A stretch of DNA of 64,000 nt from RYN-230 sp963770535. GTDB taxonomy: Bacteria > Actinomycetota > Actinomycetes > Streptosporangiales > Streptosporangiaceae. The stretch covers positions 868,001 through 932,000 of the forward strand of contig CAVYPZ010000007.1 in assembly GCA_963770535.1 (NCBI GenBank). The letters run 5' to 3'. A model generated the notes under the pieces. The model saw only the letters and a program-made list of their open reading frames with translations. It was not told where the DNA came from and did not search any database. The number at the start of each line of letters is the position of its first letter. The first letter of the stretch is position 1. The position numbers were made by a program, and so were the translations under genes. Of this stretch, positions 1 through 12,609 are shown piece after piece.

Positions 1-865
1 CCCGGGGGCCCGGCGCGCTCGCCACCGCAGCCGGGCTCAGGCACAGGTGCCAGGTCTGCCCTTCGTCGATCGCGTTGAGCTCGCCCGCCTGCTGCCGCTC
101 CAGCAGCAGCCCCTCCAGGATCCCCGCCGCGCCGAACCGGCGGAACCAGGACATCTCGATGTCCATGGCGTACCCGGCGCAGTGCGCGCTGGGCAGTGTG
201 GCGGTGTACCCGAGCGCGCGGAGCCGGCGCTGCTGCTCGATGCTCCGGGCCAGGCTGGTGACCCACAGCGGGGGCGCTCCCGGCGCAGCCGCGGCGAAGT
301 CGGCGGCCAGCCGGTTGAGCAGGGCCAGTGCCTCACGCCGGGCCCGGGCGAAGCGCAGGCCCGCCGTGCACGGGGTCCGGCCGGGCCACAGCCGGCGGTC
401 GGCCGCCCGGGCCGCGCGGGCCGGCAGCGTCCGCGCCTGGCGGCGGTAGCGGAAATGGAGCTCGCCGGCGCGGCGCAGCGGCTCGAGGTCGACGAGTTCA
501 GCCGACTGGAGCAGATCCCGGTCCGTCACGAAAGCGCGCGCGGACCCCCACCACATGACGTCGACCTGGGCGGAAAGGTGAATCCGGATATGGGCGGCCA
601 GATCGGCCGCGCAATTGCGGGCGCCCGGCTGGTAATGGCGGACCTCGCGGAGCAGCCGGCCGGTGGCGGCGGGACCGCCTTCCGGGCTGGCCGCCAGAAC
701 CGCGGCGAAGTCCGCGTCCGCCAGCCGTTCAGTCAGCACCTTTTCCGCCTTGGCCAGATCCTGCGGGCCGCTATGGGCGGCGATCTCGATCAGCAGGTCG
801 GCGACGGCGTCCCGGTACCGGGCCAGGTCTGGCCCGGTGCGCGGTGCGACTCCGTGAGCATGCAT
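1..865 (-). CDS. M15/DUF5715-like protein, C-terminus cut by window edge
   Basis: The frame is open from an ATG at 865 down to base 1, so at least 288 residues are visible and the C-terminus lies outside the window. The last third carries WVTSLARSIEHQ, then PSAHCAGYAMDIEMSW, then TWHLC. An S-x-H-x3-G-x-A-x-D-I core with a downstream H resembles the zinc site of M15-type D-Ala-D-Ala peptidases and the DUF5715 family. If that holds, it would act on peptidoglycan or a related substrate. No signal peptide is visible at the chosen start, which is odd for a wall enzyme. It is divergent from the deazaflavin gene at 1093. Family assignment is by motif only. Confidence 0.55.
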   Translation of the reverse strand, partial: MHAHGVAPRTGPDLARYRDAVADLLIEIAAHSGPQDLAKAEKVLTERLADADFAAVLAASPEGGPAATGRLLREVRHYQPGARNCAADLAAHIRIHLSAQVDVMWWGSARAFVTDRDLLQSAELVDLEPLRRAGELHFRYRRQARTLPARAARAADRRLWPGRTPCTAGLRFARARREALALLNRLAADFAAAAPGAPPLWVTSLARSIEQQRRLRALGYTATLPSAHCAGYAMDIEMSWFRRFGAAGILEGLLLERQQAGELNAIDEGQTWHLCLSPAAVASAPGPR

Positions 866-1092
866 TGACGAAGAGTAACATGACAATAACGCTCAGTAAT
901 GGGAGGCGTGGAGGGCGTTGCGGTTCGCGGCCGGGCGCCCCATTACTCCCCGATTCCCCGGTGATGAGACAGGCAGCCCAGCGTGTGGGGGGAACGTCGC
1001 GGGCAGCGGGACTGCTGGCAGGATCGGGCCAGACGGGTGCGCGGCGCGCTGATCCCAGGCACGACCTGCGCACATAACCTGGAGGAGTGACG

Positions 1093-1509
1093 GTGACAGA
1101 ATTCGAGGATTGGAACAGCAAGATCATCGCTGAGTTCCGGGCCAACGGGGGCAAGGTCGGCGGCCAGTTCGAGGGGGCGCCCCTCCTGCTGCTGCACACG
1201 GTCGGCGCGAAAAGCGGCGAGCCCCGGGTGACCCCGGTGATGTACCGCGACATCGGGGACGGGGTGGCGGTGTTCGCGTCAAAGGCGGGCGCTCCGACCA
1301 ACCCGGCGTGGTACCACAACCTGCTGGCCAACCCCCGGGTCAGCGCGGAGATCGGCACCGGCACGGTCGAGCTGGTCGCGCGGGTGGCCGACGGCGCGGA
1401 GCGGGAGCGCATCTGGGAGGCCCACAAGAGCGAGTACCCGGGCTTCGCCGACTACGAGCGCAAGACGACCCGGCAGATTCCGGTGGTCATCCTGGAGCCC
1501 GCTCAGTAG
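1093..1509 (+). CDS. Deazaflavin (F420)-dependent nitroreductase family protein
   Basis: A 138-residue protein of the split-barrel DUF385/Ddn family. Members bind coenzyme F420 (some bind heme or fatty acids) and reduce quinones or nitro compounds. The KSGEPRVTPVMY stretch and the ending TTRQIPVVILEP are typical, as is PAWYHNLLANP. An in-frame GTG exists at 1087, but GGAGG at 1081-1085 fits the GTG at 1093 (spacing 7) much better. It is convergent with a second member of the same family and the two 3' ends overlap by 23 bp. The substrate cannot be told from sequence. Confidence 0.85.
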   Translation: MTEFEDWNSKIIAEFRANGGKVGGQFEGAPLLLLHTVGAKSGEPRVTPVMYRDIGDGVAVFASKAGAPTNPAWYHNLLANPRVSAEIGTGTVELVARVADGAERERIWEAHKSEYPGFADYERKTTRQIPVVILEPAQ

Positions 1510-1930
1510 GAGGCGGCGGGTCGGGAGTGATCACCACCACGGGGATCTTGCGGCTGGTCCTGGCCTGGTACCCGTCGTACCGGCCGTGGTTGGCCTCATT
1601 GACCAGCCGCCACAGCCGCGGATAGCCGGGGTCGCCGGGTGGCACCACCCGGGCCGTGCCGAGCATCCGCAGGGGCCCGTCCTGGAGCTGCACCTCCGGG
1701 CTCGCCTCCGCGTTGAACAGCCAGCCCGGTGGCCGGTCGGAGCCGTTGTTGGACGCCACGAGCAGGTAGTCGGCGCCGTCCCGGGCGTAGGCCAGCGGCA
1801 CGGTGCGTGCCCGGCCCGTCTTCCGCCCGGTCGTGCGCAGCAGCGCAATCTGCACGCCGCCCGGCAGCCGGCGGCCGACCCGGCCGCCGGTCCACTCGTA
1901 CAGCCACCGGTGCACGGTCAGTGGGTTCAT
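1487..1930 (-). CDS. Deazaflavin (F420)-dependent nitroreductase family protein
   Basis: A 147-residue paralogue of the neighbouring gene. LLRTTGRKTGRARTVPL aligns with the family's TxGRKSGxxRxxPL signature, followed by YLLVASNNG, a WLFNAEASPEV core and the C-terminal RTSRKIPVVVI. The family uses F420H2 as reductant, and the substrate is unknown. It faces the first member tail to tail, sharing 23 bp. The two copies are clearly divergent in sequence, so this is an old duplication or independent acquisition, not a recent tandem copy. Confidence 0.85.
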   Translation of the reverse strand: MNPLTVHRWLYEWTGGRVGRRLPGGVQIALLRTTGRKTGRARTVPLAYARDGADYLLVASNNGSDRPPGWLFNAEASPEVQLQDGPLRMLGTARVVPPGDPGYPRLWRLVNEANHGRYDGYQARTSRKIPVVVITPDPPPPTERAPG

Positions 1931-2066
1931 GGGCCCAGTCTGGCCGGCCGGCGCCCGGTTCAGGCTGGCCGGCCGCCCTCACCGGGCTGATTGCCAGGTG
2001 GCCGGTTTGGCTGAGCGAATCGCGGTTAGTTGTACGGCCTCAGCATGGAGTGAGGTCGATGACGAC

Positions 2067-3527
2067 ATGACGCAAACCGAGACCAGCGGCCGGAACGTAC
2101 TCGATGAACTCGACCAGAATGTTCCCACCAGGTTCTACTGGCAACTGACCCTGCTCGCCTGCCTGGGCGGCTTCCTGTTCGGCTACGACACCTCCAACAT
2201 CGGGGCCGCGCTGAACTTCGTGCCCTACCACCTGAACGGTTTCTGGACCGGCTATCTGGTGGCCGGGGCCTCGCTCGGCGCGGCGGCCGGCGCTATCTGC
2301 GCCGGGCCCATTGCCGACCGGTTCGGCCGCAAGGCTCTCCTGATCACGGACGCGGCCATCTACTCGGCGGGTGCCATCCTGTCGGCCATCACCCCGAACG
2401 CCGCCGTGCTGCTCATCGCCCGGACCCTGATCGGGCTGGCCATCGGGGCTGACTCGGCCATCGCCACCGCCTACATCGCCGAATACGCCCCCCGGGGACG
2501 CCGCGGCGCGCTCAGCATGCTGCAGCAGTGGATGATCACCGTCGGCATCCTGATCTCCTACATCGTCGCGCTCATCATCCTCAAGCTGGCGCCGGGCAGC
2601 GCGGGCACCGCGGACTGGCGGCTCATTCTCGGCATCGGGGCCGTCCCCGCCCTGGTCGGGCTGGCCCTGCGGACCAAGATGCCCGAGTCACCCCGCTGGC
2701 TGATGCGGCACGGCAACTACGAGGGCGTGCAGGCCGCGCTGGGCAGCTTCGGGACCGAGGTCTCGCTGGAGGACGTGGAGTACACCGCCCGGCAGCTGGA
2801 GGAGGAGGACCGGCGCGCGCAGCGGCGCACCAAGTGGACCGCAGGGGTCCGCCGGGCCCTGTTCGTGGTCTGCATGTTCTTCATCTTCCAGCAGATCACC
2901 GGGATCAACATCCCGCTGTACTACGGCCCGCACCTGCTCGGCCCGCTGTTCCAGGGCAGTAACTCGCTGGTGGACAAGACCATCTCCGGGGTTGAGGTCA
3001 CCGCGATGCTGACCGTGGTCAACGTGGCGGCCACCTACTTCGCGTTCCGCTGGATCGACCGCATCGGCCGCCGCAAGCTGGCCATCGGCGGGTACATCGG
3101 AATGGCGCTGTTCGCCCTGCTGGCCGCGGCCGGGCTGAGCTACTTCACCGGGACGGCCCGGATCGTGGTGGTCATGATCGGCCTGGCCGCGTTCATCGCC
3201 TCGTTCGCGATCGGGGTGGGCGGCACCGGCTGGCTGCTCCAGGGTGAGGTGTTCCCCACCGAGGTGCGCGGCCGGGCTGCGTCCACCGGCGCCACCGTGG
3301 ACTGGCTGGCCAACTTCGCCCTGGTCGAGGTGTTCCCGGTCTGGCAATCGGGTATCGGCCTGGGCTGGGTGCTGGTCTGCTTCGCGGCGCTGTGCGTGAT
3401 TGCCATCGGCTTCGTGTACCGGTTCGTGCCGGAGACCAAGGGCCGGTCGGTGGAGGAGATCACCCAGATCTTCGAGCGGGAGGCGAAGCAGGGCGTCACG
3501 GCCAGCGCCGCCGCCGACGCCGCCTAG
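2067..3527 (+). CDS. MFS sugar porter
   Basis: A 486-residue twelve-helix sugar/inositol transporter of the major facilitator superfamily, in the cytoplasmic membrane. The sugar-porter signatures are all present: GYDTSNIGAAL in helix 1, DRFGRKALL after helix 2, PESPRWL before the central loop, QQITGINIPLYY in helix 7, DRIGRRKL, and the terminal VPETKGRS. The frame is open upstream to 1803, but the ATG at 2067 begins the family-typical N-terminus and has GAGG upstream. There is no sugar-utilisation gene beside it, so the substrate is not predicted. Confidence 0.92.
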   Translation: MTQTETSGRNVLDELDQNVPTRFYWQLTLLACLGGFLFGYDTSNIGAALNFVPYHLNGFWTGYLVAGASLGAAAGAICAGPIADRFGRKALLITDAAIYSAGAILSAITPNAAVLLIARTLIGLAIGADSAIATAYIAEYAPRGRRGALSMLQQWMITVGILISYIVALIILKLAPGSAGTADWRLILGIGAVPALVGLALRTKMPESPRWLMRHGNYEGVQAALGSFGTEVSLEDVEYTARQLEEEDRRAQRRTKWTAGVRRALFVVCMFFIFQQITGINIPLYYGPHLLGPLFQGSNSLVDKTISGVEVTAMLTVVNVAATYFAFRWIDRIGRRKLAIGGYIGMALFALLAAAGLSYFTGTARIVVVMIGLAAFIASFAIGVGGTGWLLQGEVFPTEVRGRAASTGATVDWLANFALVEVFPVWQSGIGLGWVLVCFAALCVIAIGFVYRFVPETKGRSVEEITQIFEREAKQGVTASAAADAA

Positions 3528-3551
3528 CACCGCTGCCCGCCGGGCCCGTCC

Positions 3552-3602
3552 CCGCCGGGGCCCGGCCCCGCCGGGCCCCGGCCTCCGCCGGGGCCCGGCC
3601 CC
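3552..3602. repeat. 18-bp direct repeat in GC-rich intergenic hairpin region
   Basis: CCGCCGGGGCCCGGCCCC occurs at 3552-3569 and again at 3585-3602. Each copy is nearly self-complementary around GGGCCC, and GCCGGGCCCCGG sits between them. The block fills most of the gap between the MFS stop and the next start. It could fold into stacked stem-loops and act as a terminator for the transporter gene. Confidence 0.5.
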
Positions 3603-3624
3603 GGGTTGCCTAGGATGCGAGGTC

Positions 3625-7311
<3,687 letters not shown>

Positions 7312-7315
<4 letters not shown>

Positions 7316-7947
7316 CGCACGGGCTCGGCCTCCGGGTCGAGATCCTCGGTCTCGGGCTCGGCCGGCTCGGGTGCTTCCGGCTCCCGCAGCGGCCGCAGCG
7401 CCGCTTCCACCCGGGCCAGCTCGTCCAGCATCGCGGCCGCTGCCTCGGTCATGACCTCGTTGGGCTGGAGCTTGCGGCCGTCGTCCAGGAACTGCTGGAC
7501 GAACGGGATGTTCACCGCCTCGAACACCGGTGTCACCTTGAGCGTGGTCAGCACCTGCTTGAGCATCTGCACCGCCCGGGTGCCCGCCGCCACCCCGCCG
7601 TAGCTGGCGAACCCGGCGGGCTTGTAGTGCCACTCGTGGTGGAGGTAGTCGATCGCGTTCTTGGTGGCCGCGTTGAACCCGTAGTTGTACTCCGGGATCA
7701 CGAAGATGAACGCGTCCGCCCGGCTGATCGTGGCGCTCCAGTCCTTGGTGTGCTGGTACTCGTACTGCCGCAGCCGGGGATGGCGGGGCTCGTCGAACAT
7801 CGGCAGGCCCACCTCGGCCAGGTCCACCACCTCGACGTCGAAGTGGCCGTGCGCGGCCGCGCACGCGGTTATCCACTCGGCCACCGAAGGGCCGACCCGG
7901 CCCGGGCGGGTACTGCCGATGATGATCTGCAGCCGTGGCTGGCGCAT
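7312..7947 (-). CDS. NADPH-dependent FMN reductase family protein
   Basis: A 211-residue flavodoxin-like flavoprotein. IIIGSTRPGRVGPSVAEW is the phosphate-binding loop, and FIFVIPEYNYGFNAATKNAIDYL and FASYGGVAAGTRAVQML are the other family blocks. These enzymes reduce FMN, quinones or azo compounds with NAD(P)H in the cytosol. The start is ATG 7947, with AGGAG about 8 bases upstream; the frame is open further but the extension is not conserved-looking. The C-terminal 25 residues are acidic. Its TAG stop and the oxoprolinase TAG read the same CTAG at 7312-7315 on opposite strands. Confidence 0.88.
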
Positions 7948-8052
7948 GGTGATGGCTCCTGGGCGTCGGGGAAAGGGTCCCGCTGCGCTTGAGCACCAGG
8001 CACCGGGCCCGTATTCCGGTGCGCGATATCCAGCGTGTGTGACGATCACCTC

Positions 8053-9252
8053 ATGACCGAGTCACTGGCCACGGGGGCAGCGCACTGGCGCCAGATCAGG
8101 CGGCTGCAGGGCGAGCACCGGCTGGAGCTCGCGGCCATGGCCGCCCGGCTGTACCCGGGCCTGCCGCGGGTGGCCGGGACTGACCTGCTGCGGCGGCCAG
8201 GATGGCTGCCCGCTGCCCCCCTGGAGCTCGGCGCCCTGCCGCTCGCCTGGGACGCGGCCCCGCCGCCGCCCGCCGCCGGCGCGGCCGGCCCGGCCGTCGC
8301 GCACGTGCTGCCGCCGCCGGCGGCGGGCCGTGAGTACCCGACCTACGCGGCGGCGATCGAGGCGCTGGACCGGCCGGCCCTGTTCGAGAACCGGGTCTGC
8401 TACCGGCTGCTGGACGCGCAGCTTGCGGGGAAGCCTGAGCCTGCGGGAAAGACTGAGCCTGCGGGAAAGGCGGGGGACGGGCAGCCGGGCCTGCGTTTCG
8501 GGCCCGCCCGGTACTTCGACGCGGTGAACCTCGGTCACGCCGTGGCCCACGAGCTGACCGCGGCCTGGGCGGCCGCAGGGAGCCCGCCGGACCTGGCTGC
8601 CCTGCCGTTGCGCGCTTCGGCCGGTGACCCCTGCGCGCTGGCGCGCCGCCCGGCCATCACCGCCGTCACCACCCTGACCCTGCGCCGCAGCCCGGACGGC
8701 GAGGCGTCGTTCCTGCTCCACTGGCGGGACCCGGCCCGGGTGAACCACGCCGGCGGCCTCTACCAGGTGATGCCCGCGGGCATCTTCCAGCCGGTTTCCG
8801 CGGCACCGGCCGCCGAGCAGCACGACCTGAGCCTGTGGCGGTGCATGACGCGCGAGTTCAGTGAGGAACTGCTCGGCGGGTCCGAGGAGTACCCCACCCG
8901 CGGCGGCGTGCTCGACTACGGGCAGTGGCCGTTTCACCGTGAGCTGGCCGCGGCCCGGGAGGCCGGCACCCTGCGGGTCAGCTGCCTCGGGCTGGGCGTC
9001 AACCCGCTGACGCTGGCCACCGACCTGCTGACTGTGGCCGTCTTCGACGCCGGCGTGTTCGACCGCACGTTCCGCGGCCTGGTGGCACAGAACGCCGAGG
9101 GCCGGGTGGTCACCCAGGACGGCTCATCCGCGATCCCGTTCACCCGGGCCAGCGTGGACCGCCTCACGGGCGGGGCCGTGCCGCTGCAGACCGCCGGCGC
9201 CGCCCTGCTCCGGCTGGCCTGGCAGCACCGCGGCCTCCTGGGTGTCCGGTGA
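8053..9252 (+). CDS. Conserved actinobacterial protein with a Nudix-like segment
   Basis: A 399-residue protein without a confident name. The first 60 residues include a basic helical stretch (RRLQGEHRLELAAMAARLYP). The middle has a small repeat, AGKPEPAGKTEPAGK, that looks like a slippage-derived linker. Around residues 240-285, YQVMPAGIFQPV and CMTREFSEELLG recall the REUxEExGU part of a Nudix box, though the spacing to an upstream glycine is not canonical. It may be a degenerate Nudix protein or regulator. It is divergent from the FMN reductase. Confidence 0.6.
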   Translation: MTESLATGAAHWRQIRRLQGEHRLELAAMAARLYPGLPRVAGTDLLRRPGWLPAAPLELGALPLAWDAAPPPPAAGAAGPAVAHVLPPPAAGREYPTYAAAIEALDRPALFENRVCYRLLDAQLAGKPEPAGKTEPAGKAGDGQPGLRFGPARYFDAVNLGHAVAHELTAAWAAAGSPPDLAALPLRASAGDPCALARRPAITAVTTLTLRRSPDGEASFLLHWRDPARVNHAGGLYQVMPAGIFQPVSAAPAAEQHDLSLWRCMTREFSEELLGGSEEYPTRGGVLDYGQWPFHRELAAAREAGTLRVSCLGLGVNPLTLATDLLTVAVFDAGVFDRTFRGLVAQNAEGRVVTQDGSSAIPFTRASVDRLTGGAVPLQTAGAALLRLAWQHRGLLGVR

Positions 9253-9271
9253 CCGGGGGCGGGGCCAGCGC

Positions 9272-10283
9272 CTACCAGGGGCCTTGTCCCTGGTTGGCGG
9301 CGCGCAGCGTGCTCACGTACGCCGGCCCGCTGGTATGCGGTGCCGGCGATGTCGGCCGGGGCGGCCAGTTTCCCGCGCAGGCTGGCCACGCTGGCGAACT
9401 CGTGCCGCCCCATCCACGCCTGGACACCGTCGAGCAGGGTCGTGGCGAAGCCAGGGCCGTGCCGCAGCAGCGCGGACGTGGTCATCACCACGTCCGCCCC
9501 GGCCAGCAGGTAGGCCGCCACGTCGTCCGGCCCGCTGACCCCGGTGCTGGCGGCGAGCGAGGCGCGCACCCGTCCGGCCAGCCGGGCGATCCAGGCCCGC
9601 GGCAGCCGACCCTCGGCCGGGTTCGACAGCCCGAACCCCACGGTGATCGTGAGCGCTTCCGGGTCGATGTCGGGCTGGATGAACCGGTTGAACAGCACCA
9701 GGCCGTCCACGCCTACCCCGTCCAGGCGCAGCGCCATCTCCCCGGGCGAACTGAAGTACGGGCTGAGTTTCACCGCGACCGGCACGCTCACGACCGCCTT
9801 GACCGTGGTCAGGATCTCCACGTGGCGCTGCTCCACCTCGCGCCCCGGGACCATCGGGTCACCAGGCAGGTGATAGATGTTCAGCTCGATCGCGGCTGCG
9901 CCGGCGTCCTGCAGCGCCGCCGCGTAGTCCGTCCACCCGCCGGTCGTGACCCCGTTGAGGCTGGCGATGACCGGCACGTCAACAGCGGAGGCGGCCCGCT
10001 CCACCAGGTTCAGGTAGCGGCGGGGGGTCACCTCGGCCTCGGCCGCGGCCGGGAAGTACGACAGCGATTCCGCGAAGCTCTCGGTGCCCGCGTCCGCCAT
10101 GGCCACGTTCCGCCCCATCTCGCGCTCGAGTTCCTCCTCGAACAGGGACGGGAGCACCACGGCGGCCACCCCGGCGTCCGCCAGCGCGCGCACCCCGTCG
10201 ACGGTGCCCGCCAGCGGCGTCGCGGAGGCAACCAGGGGATTACGCAGATCCAGGCCCATGTAGCGGCTGGTCAGATCCATCAT
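9272..10283 (-). CDS. Dihydroorotate dehydrogenase-like protein (frame break near C-terminus)
   Basis: An FMN-dependent TIM-barrel oxidoreductase of the dihydroorotate dehydrogenase-like group, about 336 residues when corrected. Visible blocks are YMGLDLRNPLVASATPL, ASLNGVTTGGW, IELNIYHLPGDPMVPG, VPVAVKLSPYFSS and HEFASVASLRGKLAAP. The family ends AYVSTLRAANQGQGPW, and exactly this sequence is present in the next frame, so one extra base near 9317 hides the true TAG at 9272-9274. Uncorrected, the frame runs on to 8934 through antisense sequence. It lies 77 bp downstream of a universal stress protein gene on the same strand and may be co-transcribed. The true substrate is unknown. Confidence 0.85.
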
Positions 10284-10360
10284 GTTCCTTCCGCGCCGAC
10301 CAGGGGCCGCGGCACCGGCCCGCTGATGCTCACCGTAGTCCTTCGCGGGTCCGTGGATGA

Positions 10361-10855
10361 TCAGTCGGCGGCGGCGGCGGCCGCCACCCCGGCCTGCCGG
10401 GCAGGCGCTTCCGCGGCCGCCTCGGCCTTCCCGGCCGGCCGCGGCACGATCAGCACCGGCCGGCGCGCGGCGTGCAGCAGCCGGTGGGACACGCTGCCCA
10501 GCGGCAGATGCGGGAGGTCGTGGCGCCCGCGCGCGCCGACCACGATGATACGGGGGTCGTAGTCGTCGGCGATTTCCAGGATCCTCCGGGAGATATGCCC
10601 GAAGTCGGCTTCGCGAATGATTCCCTCGGCGGAGATTCCCGCGGCGCGCAGGTCGCTCACGACCCGGGCCACCAGTTCCTCGCCCTCACCGTCGCCGCAG
10701 TCCACCCGGATCCGGCCGAACCGGCCCACGGCGAACTCGTGCACGTGCAGGACCACGACCTGATCGCCGCTGTCCCGGCTGAGCTCACGGGTCATGTCCG
10801 CGGCCGCCTGAACGTGGCGGGCAGCGTCCACGGCCAGCAGGATCGTCTTGTTCAT
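10361..10855 (-). CDS. Universal stress protein (UspA family)
   Basis: A 164-residue cytosolic single-domain Usp. ILLAVDAARH is the first strand, and GARGRHDLPHLPLGSVSHRL matches the ATP-binding G-2x-G-9x-G-S motif, so it should bind ATP. Start ATG 10855 has GGAGAG upstream. The C-terminal 30 residues are Ala-rich. Two DevR-like palindromes lie 61-96 bp upstream, in the orientation expected to drive this gene and the dihydroorotate dehydrogenase-like gene after it. Confidence 0.92.
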   Translation of the reverse strand: MNKTILLAVDAARHVQAAADMTRELSRDSGDQVVVLHVHEFAVGRFGRIRVDCGDGEGEELVARVVSDLRAAGISAEGIIREADFGHISRRILEIADDYDPRIIVVGARGRHDLPHLPLGSVSHRLLHAARRPVLIVPRPAGKAEAAAEAPARQAGVAAAAAAD

Positions 10856-10915
10856 GATCTCTCCTCGGAGGCTGGCACCTGCTCTCAGCAGACACCATCC
10901 GGGCCAGCCAGGCCA

Positions 10916-10951
10916 GGGGCGAAGGTGACCGGCGGCCGGGACTTCCGGCCG
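10916..10951. promoter_or_regulatory. Pair of DevR-like boxes, 22 bp apart
   Basis: GGGGCGAAGGTGAC at 10916-10929 and GGGACTTCCGGCCG at 10938-10951 each keep a perfect left half of the GGGRC-N4-GYCCC pattern with a weaker right half. They sit upstream of the usp gene that starts at 10855. DevR/DosR boxes have the core GGGACT-WW-AGTCCC. The assignment is inference. Confidence 0.45.
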
Positions 10952-10962
10952 GCCCGCGGCAC

Positions 10963-10995
10963 GCCGAAGGCCCGCGCTCAGCGCGGGCCTTCGGC
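10963..10995. terminator. Perfect 15-bp hairpin between divergent usp genes
   Basis: GCCGAAGGCCCGCGC at 10963-10977 pairs perfectly with 10981-10995 across a TCA loop. There is no T-run. It lies in the 480-bp gene-free stretch 10856-11335 between two divergent usp genes, where a terminator is not needed for either, so it may instead insulate them or be an RNA or protein target. The rest of that stretch holds only the DevR-like boxes. Confidence 0.5.
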
Positions 10996-11178
10996 GGCAC
11001 CCGCCGCACCGCGGACCAGTGTGGCGCCGGGAGGACTTCCGTCCTGGCGACGGTGGGTCTTGCGGTCCCACGAGACCGCCTTCATTCCCGTCAGCTCCCG
11101 GCAGGCCTGCCACCGCCCTTGGTCCCGCGCGGCGGGTGTCACAGGTCCTACGGTGCTACGTCCGCATCAGGGCCGTCA

Positions 11179-11214
11179 GGGTCGTTGGGCCCGGGATCGA
11201 GGGACCCTGGTCCC
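11179..11214. promoter_or_regulatory. Pair of DevR-like boxes, 22 bp apart
   Basis: GGGTCGTTGGGCCC at 11179-11192 and GGGACCCTGGTCCC at 11201-11214. The second is a perfect palindrome GGGACC-CT-GGTCCC, close to the mycobacterial DosR core. They end 121 bp before the usp start at 11336. Confidence 0.55.
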
Positions 11215-11335
11215 CGGGCGCGGCGCCGGCCTTCCGGCAGGCTGTGGCGGGGGATGGTGGCTTTCTGCCGGCATCCGGGCCAGGCTGGGTAAAGATCACA
11301 ATAGATACGGCCGCACGGCCGCTGGGAGGACAGCC

Positions 11336-12172
11336 ATGGCGACGAAGCCGGTAATCGCGGGCACGGATGGTTCGCAGGAGTCGCTGAGGGCGGTGCATTG
11401 GGGCGCCCGCGAGGCGGCGCTGCGCGGAGCGCCGCTCAGGATCGTGGCGATCCCGGTGCTGCCCCCGCGGATGACCCCCAATCCGGCCACCACTGAAACG
11501 GTGGCTGGCCTGGTCGAGCACTCGATGAGCCGCGCCCTGGCCGCGGCGGCGCAGCAGGCCGCGGAGCTGGAGCCCGACCTGGGGATCGAGACACAGCTGC
11601 TGACGGGGGCGCCGGCTGAGGTGCTGGTCGCCGCGGCGAAGGACGCCTCGATGCTGGTACTCGGCTCCCGCGGCGCCGGGGGGTTCAGCGCCATGATCCT
11701 CGGCTCGGTGAGCAGGTACGTGGCGACGCACGCACCCGTGCCGGTCGTGGTGGCCCGCGAGGAGACCATGGCCGAGCACCGCGAGATCGTGGTGGGTGTC
11801 AGTGACCCCGCCCACGCCGGGGCGGCCCTGGGGTTCGCCTTCGAGGAGTCGGCTCTGCGCAAGGCGCGGCTGCTCGCCCTGCATGCCTGGTCGTGGTCGG
11901 TGCCGGGGCACACGCACGTGCCCGCGGACGAGAGCAGCCGCCTGGAGGCCGCGCTCGCCACCTGGCGGGAGAAGTTCCCCGACGTGGAAGTGCGCTGCGA
12001 CGTGGTGCATGCGCACCCGGGCCGGGTCCTCGCCGGCTCCTCCGCCCGGGCCGACCTGGTGGTGCTGGGCAGGCACGGGCCTGGTGACTCGCACGTTCCG
12101 GGAGTGGGCTCGGTCACCCACGCCGTGCTGAGCCACGCGCACGGTCCCGTGGTGTCGGTGCCGGAGGACTAG
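11336..12172 (+). CDS. Tandem-domain universal stress protein
   Basis: A 278-residue protein with two Usp domains, about residues 1-145 and 146-278. Domain 1 has GSRGAGGFSAMILGSVS and domain 2 has GRHGPGDSHVPGVGSV. Both satisfy G-2x-G-9x-G-S, so both may bind ATP. Two-domain Usps of this size are common in the mycobacterial DosR regulon. Start ATG 11336 has GGGAGGA 5 bases upstream. It is divergent from the single-domain usp, with DevR-like boxes in between. Confidence 0.93.
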   Translation: MATKPVIAGTDGSQESLRAVHWGAREAALRGAPLRIVAIPVLPPRMTPNPATTETVAGLVEHSMSRALAAAAQQAAELEPDLGIETQLLTGAPAEVLVAAAKDASMLVLGSRGAGGFSAMILGSVSRYVATHAPVPVVVAREETMAEHREIVVGVSDPAHAGAALGFAFEESALRKARLLALHAWSWSVPGHTHVPADESSRLEAALATWREKFPDVEVRCDVVHAHPGRVLAGSSARADLVVLGRHGPGDSHVPGVGSVTHAVLSHAHGPVVSVPED

Positions 12173-12208
12173 CTGGTGCGGGGCGCCTGAGCCGTGGATC
12201 GCAGGGCG

Positions 12209-12526
12209 TTACCCGTGGAGCGCCACGGTGGTCAGCCAGTCGGCGTCGTGGCCGAGCATCTGCACGGCCGCCCCGGCCTCGGCCAGGGCTGCCTGCGAGA
12301 CGCGGTAGTGATGCCCGCAGAGCCACAGATCCACCGGGGCCGGACGGGTCGCCGTGGCCGGCATGATGACCTTGACCTGCGGCCTCGCCGGGCAGCAGCA
12401 GGACCTGGCCCCGGCGGGGGCTGGTGGCCCGGCTGGCCTCAGGGCGCTGCCGGCGGGGTGCCCGGCGGCAGCAGCGCGCTCGGCGGCGGTATGTGTCGCA
12501 CCTGGCTGCTCATTTCTCCGGAACAT
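12209..12526 (-). CDS. Small Cys/His protein, DUF7455-like
   Basis: Up to 105 residues. The C-terminal half reads CCCPARPQVKVIMPA, then DLWLCGHHYRV, then a helix. A CxxC-like pair, a strand and C-G-H-H recall the DUF7455 family, small probable zinc-ribbon proteins of unknown role found in actinobacteria. The N-terminal 40 residues are Ala/Pro-rich and may not be translated; a later start is possible. It converges with the tandem usp gene. Coding status is moderately uncertain. Confidence 0.45.
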   Translation of the reverse strand: MFRRNEQPGATHTAAERAAAAGHPAGSALRPAGPPAPAGARSCCCPARPQVKVIMPATATRPAPVDLWLCGHHYRVSQAALAEAGAAVQMLGHDADWLTTVALHG

Positions 12527-12609
12527 GACTTCAGCGTCCCACCCCGCCCCCCGCGGCAGGCAGGGTCATTGCTCCCGGGCAGCCGGGGCGAAGGACCCGG
12601 GGCATCTGG

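Noticed and set aside
47..868. Long plus-strand frame at the left edge
   Set aside because: It is the shadow of the minus-strand M15-like gene; its translation has no recognisable domain, and the minus frame has conserved motifs.
1803..2066. Extending the MFS gene upstream to 1803
   Set aside because: The extension is antisense to the second deazaflavin gene, is Arg/Pro-rich, and the ATG at 2067 gives the normal transporter N-terminus.
7968..7981. A DevR-like box (GGGGAAAGGGTCCC) before the FMN reductase
   Set aside because: A 9/10 match, but it has no 22-bp partner and falls in the 5' leader; it is not strong enough to list as a site.
8934..9271. Treating 8934-10283 as one 449-residue protein
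   Set aside because: The last 110 codons are antisense to the neighbouring gene; the family C-terminus is found in the next frame ending at 9272.
11114..11125. Further DevR-like half-site GCCCTTGGTCCC
   Set aside because: Only one half fits the 5-4-5 pattern, and it is not phased with the pair at 11179/11201.
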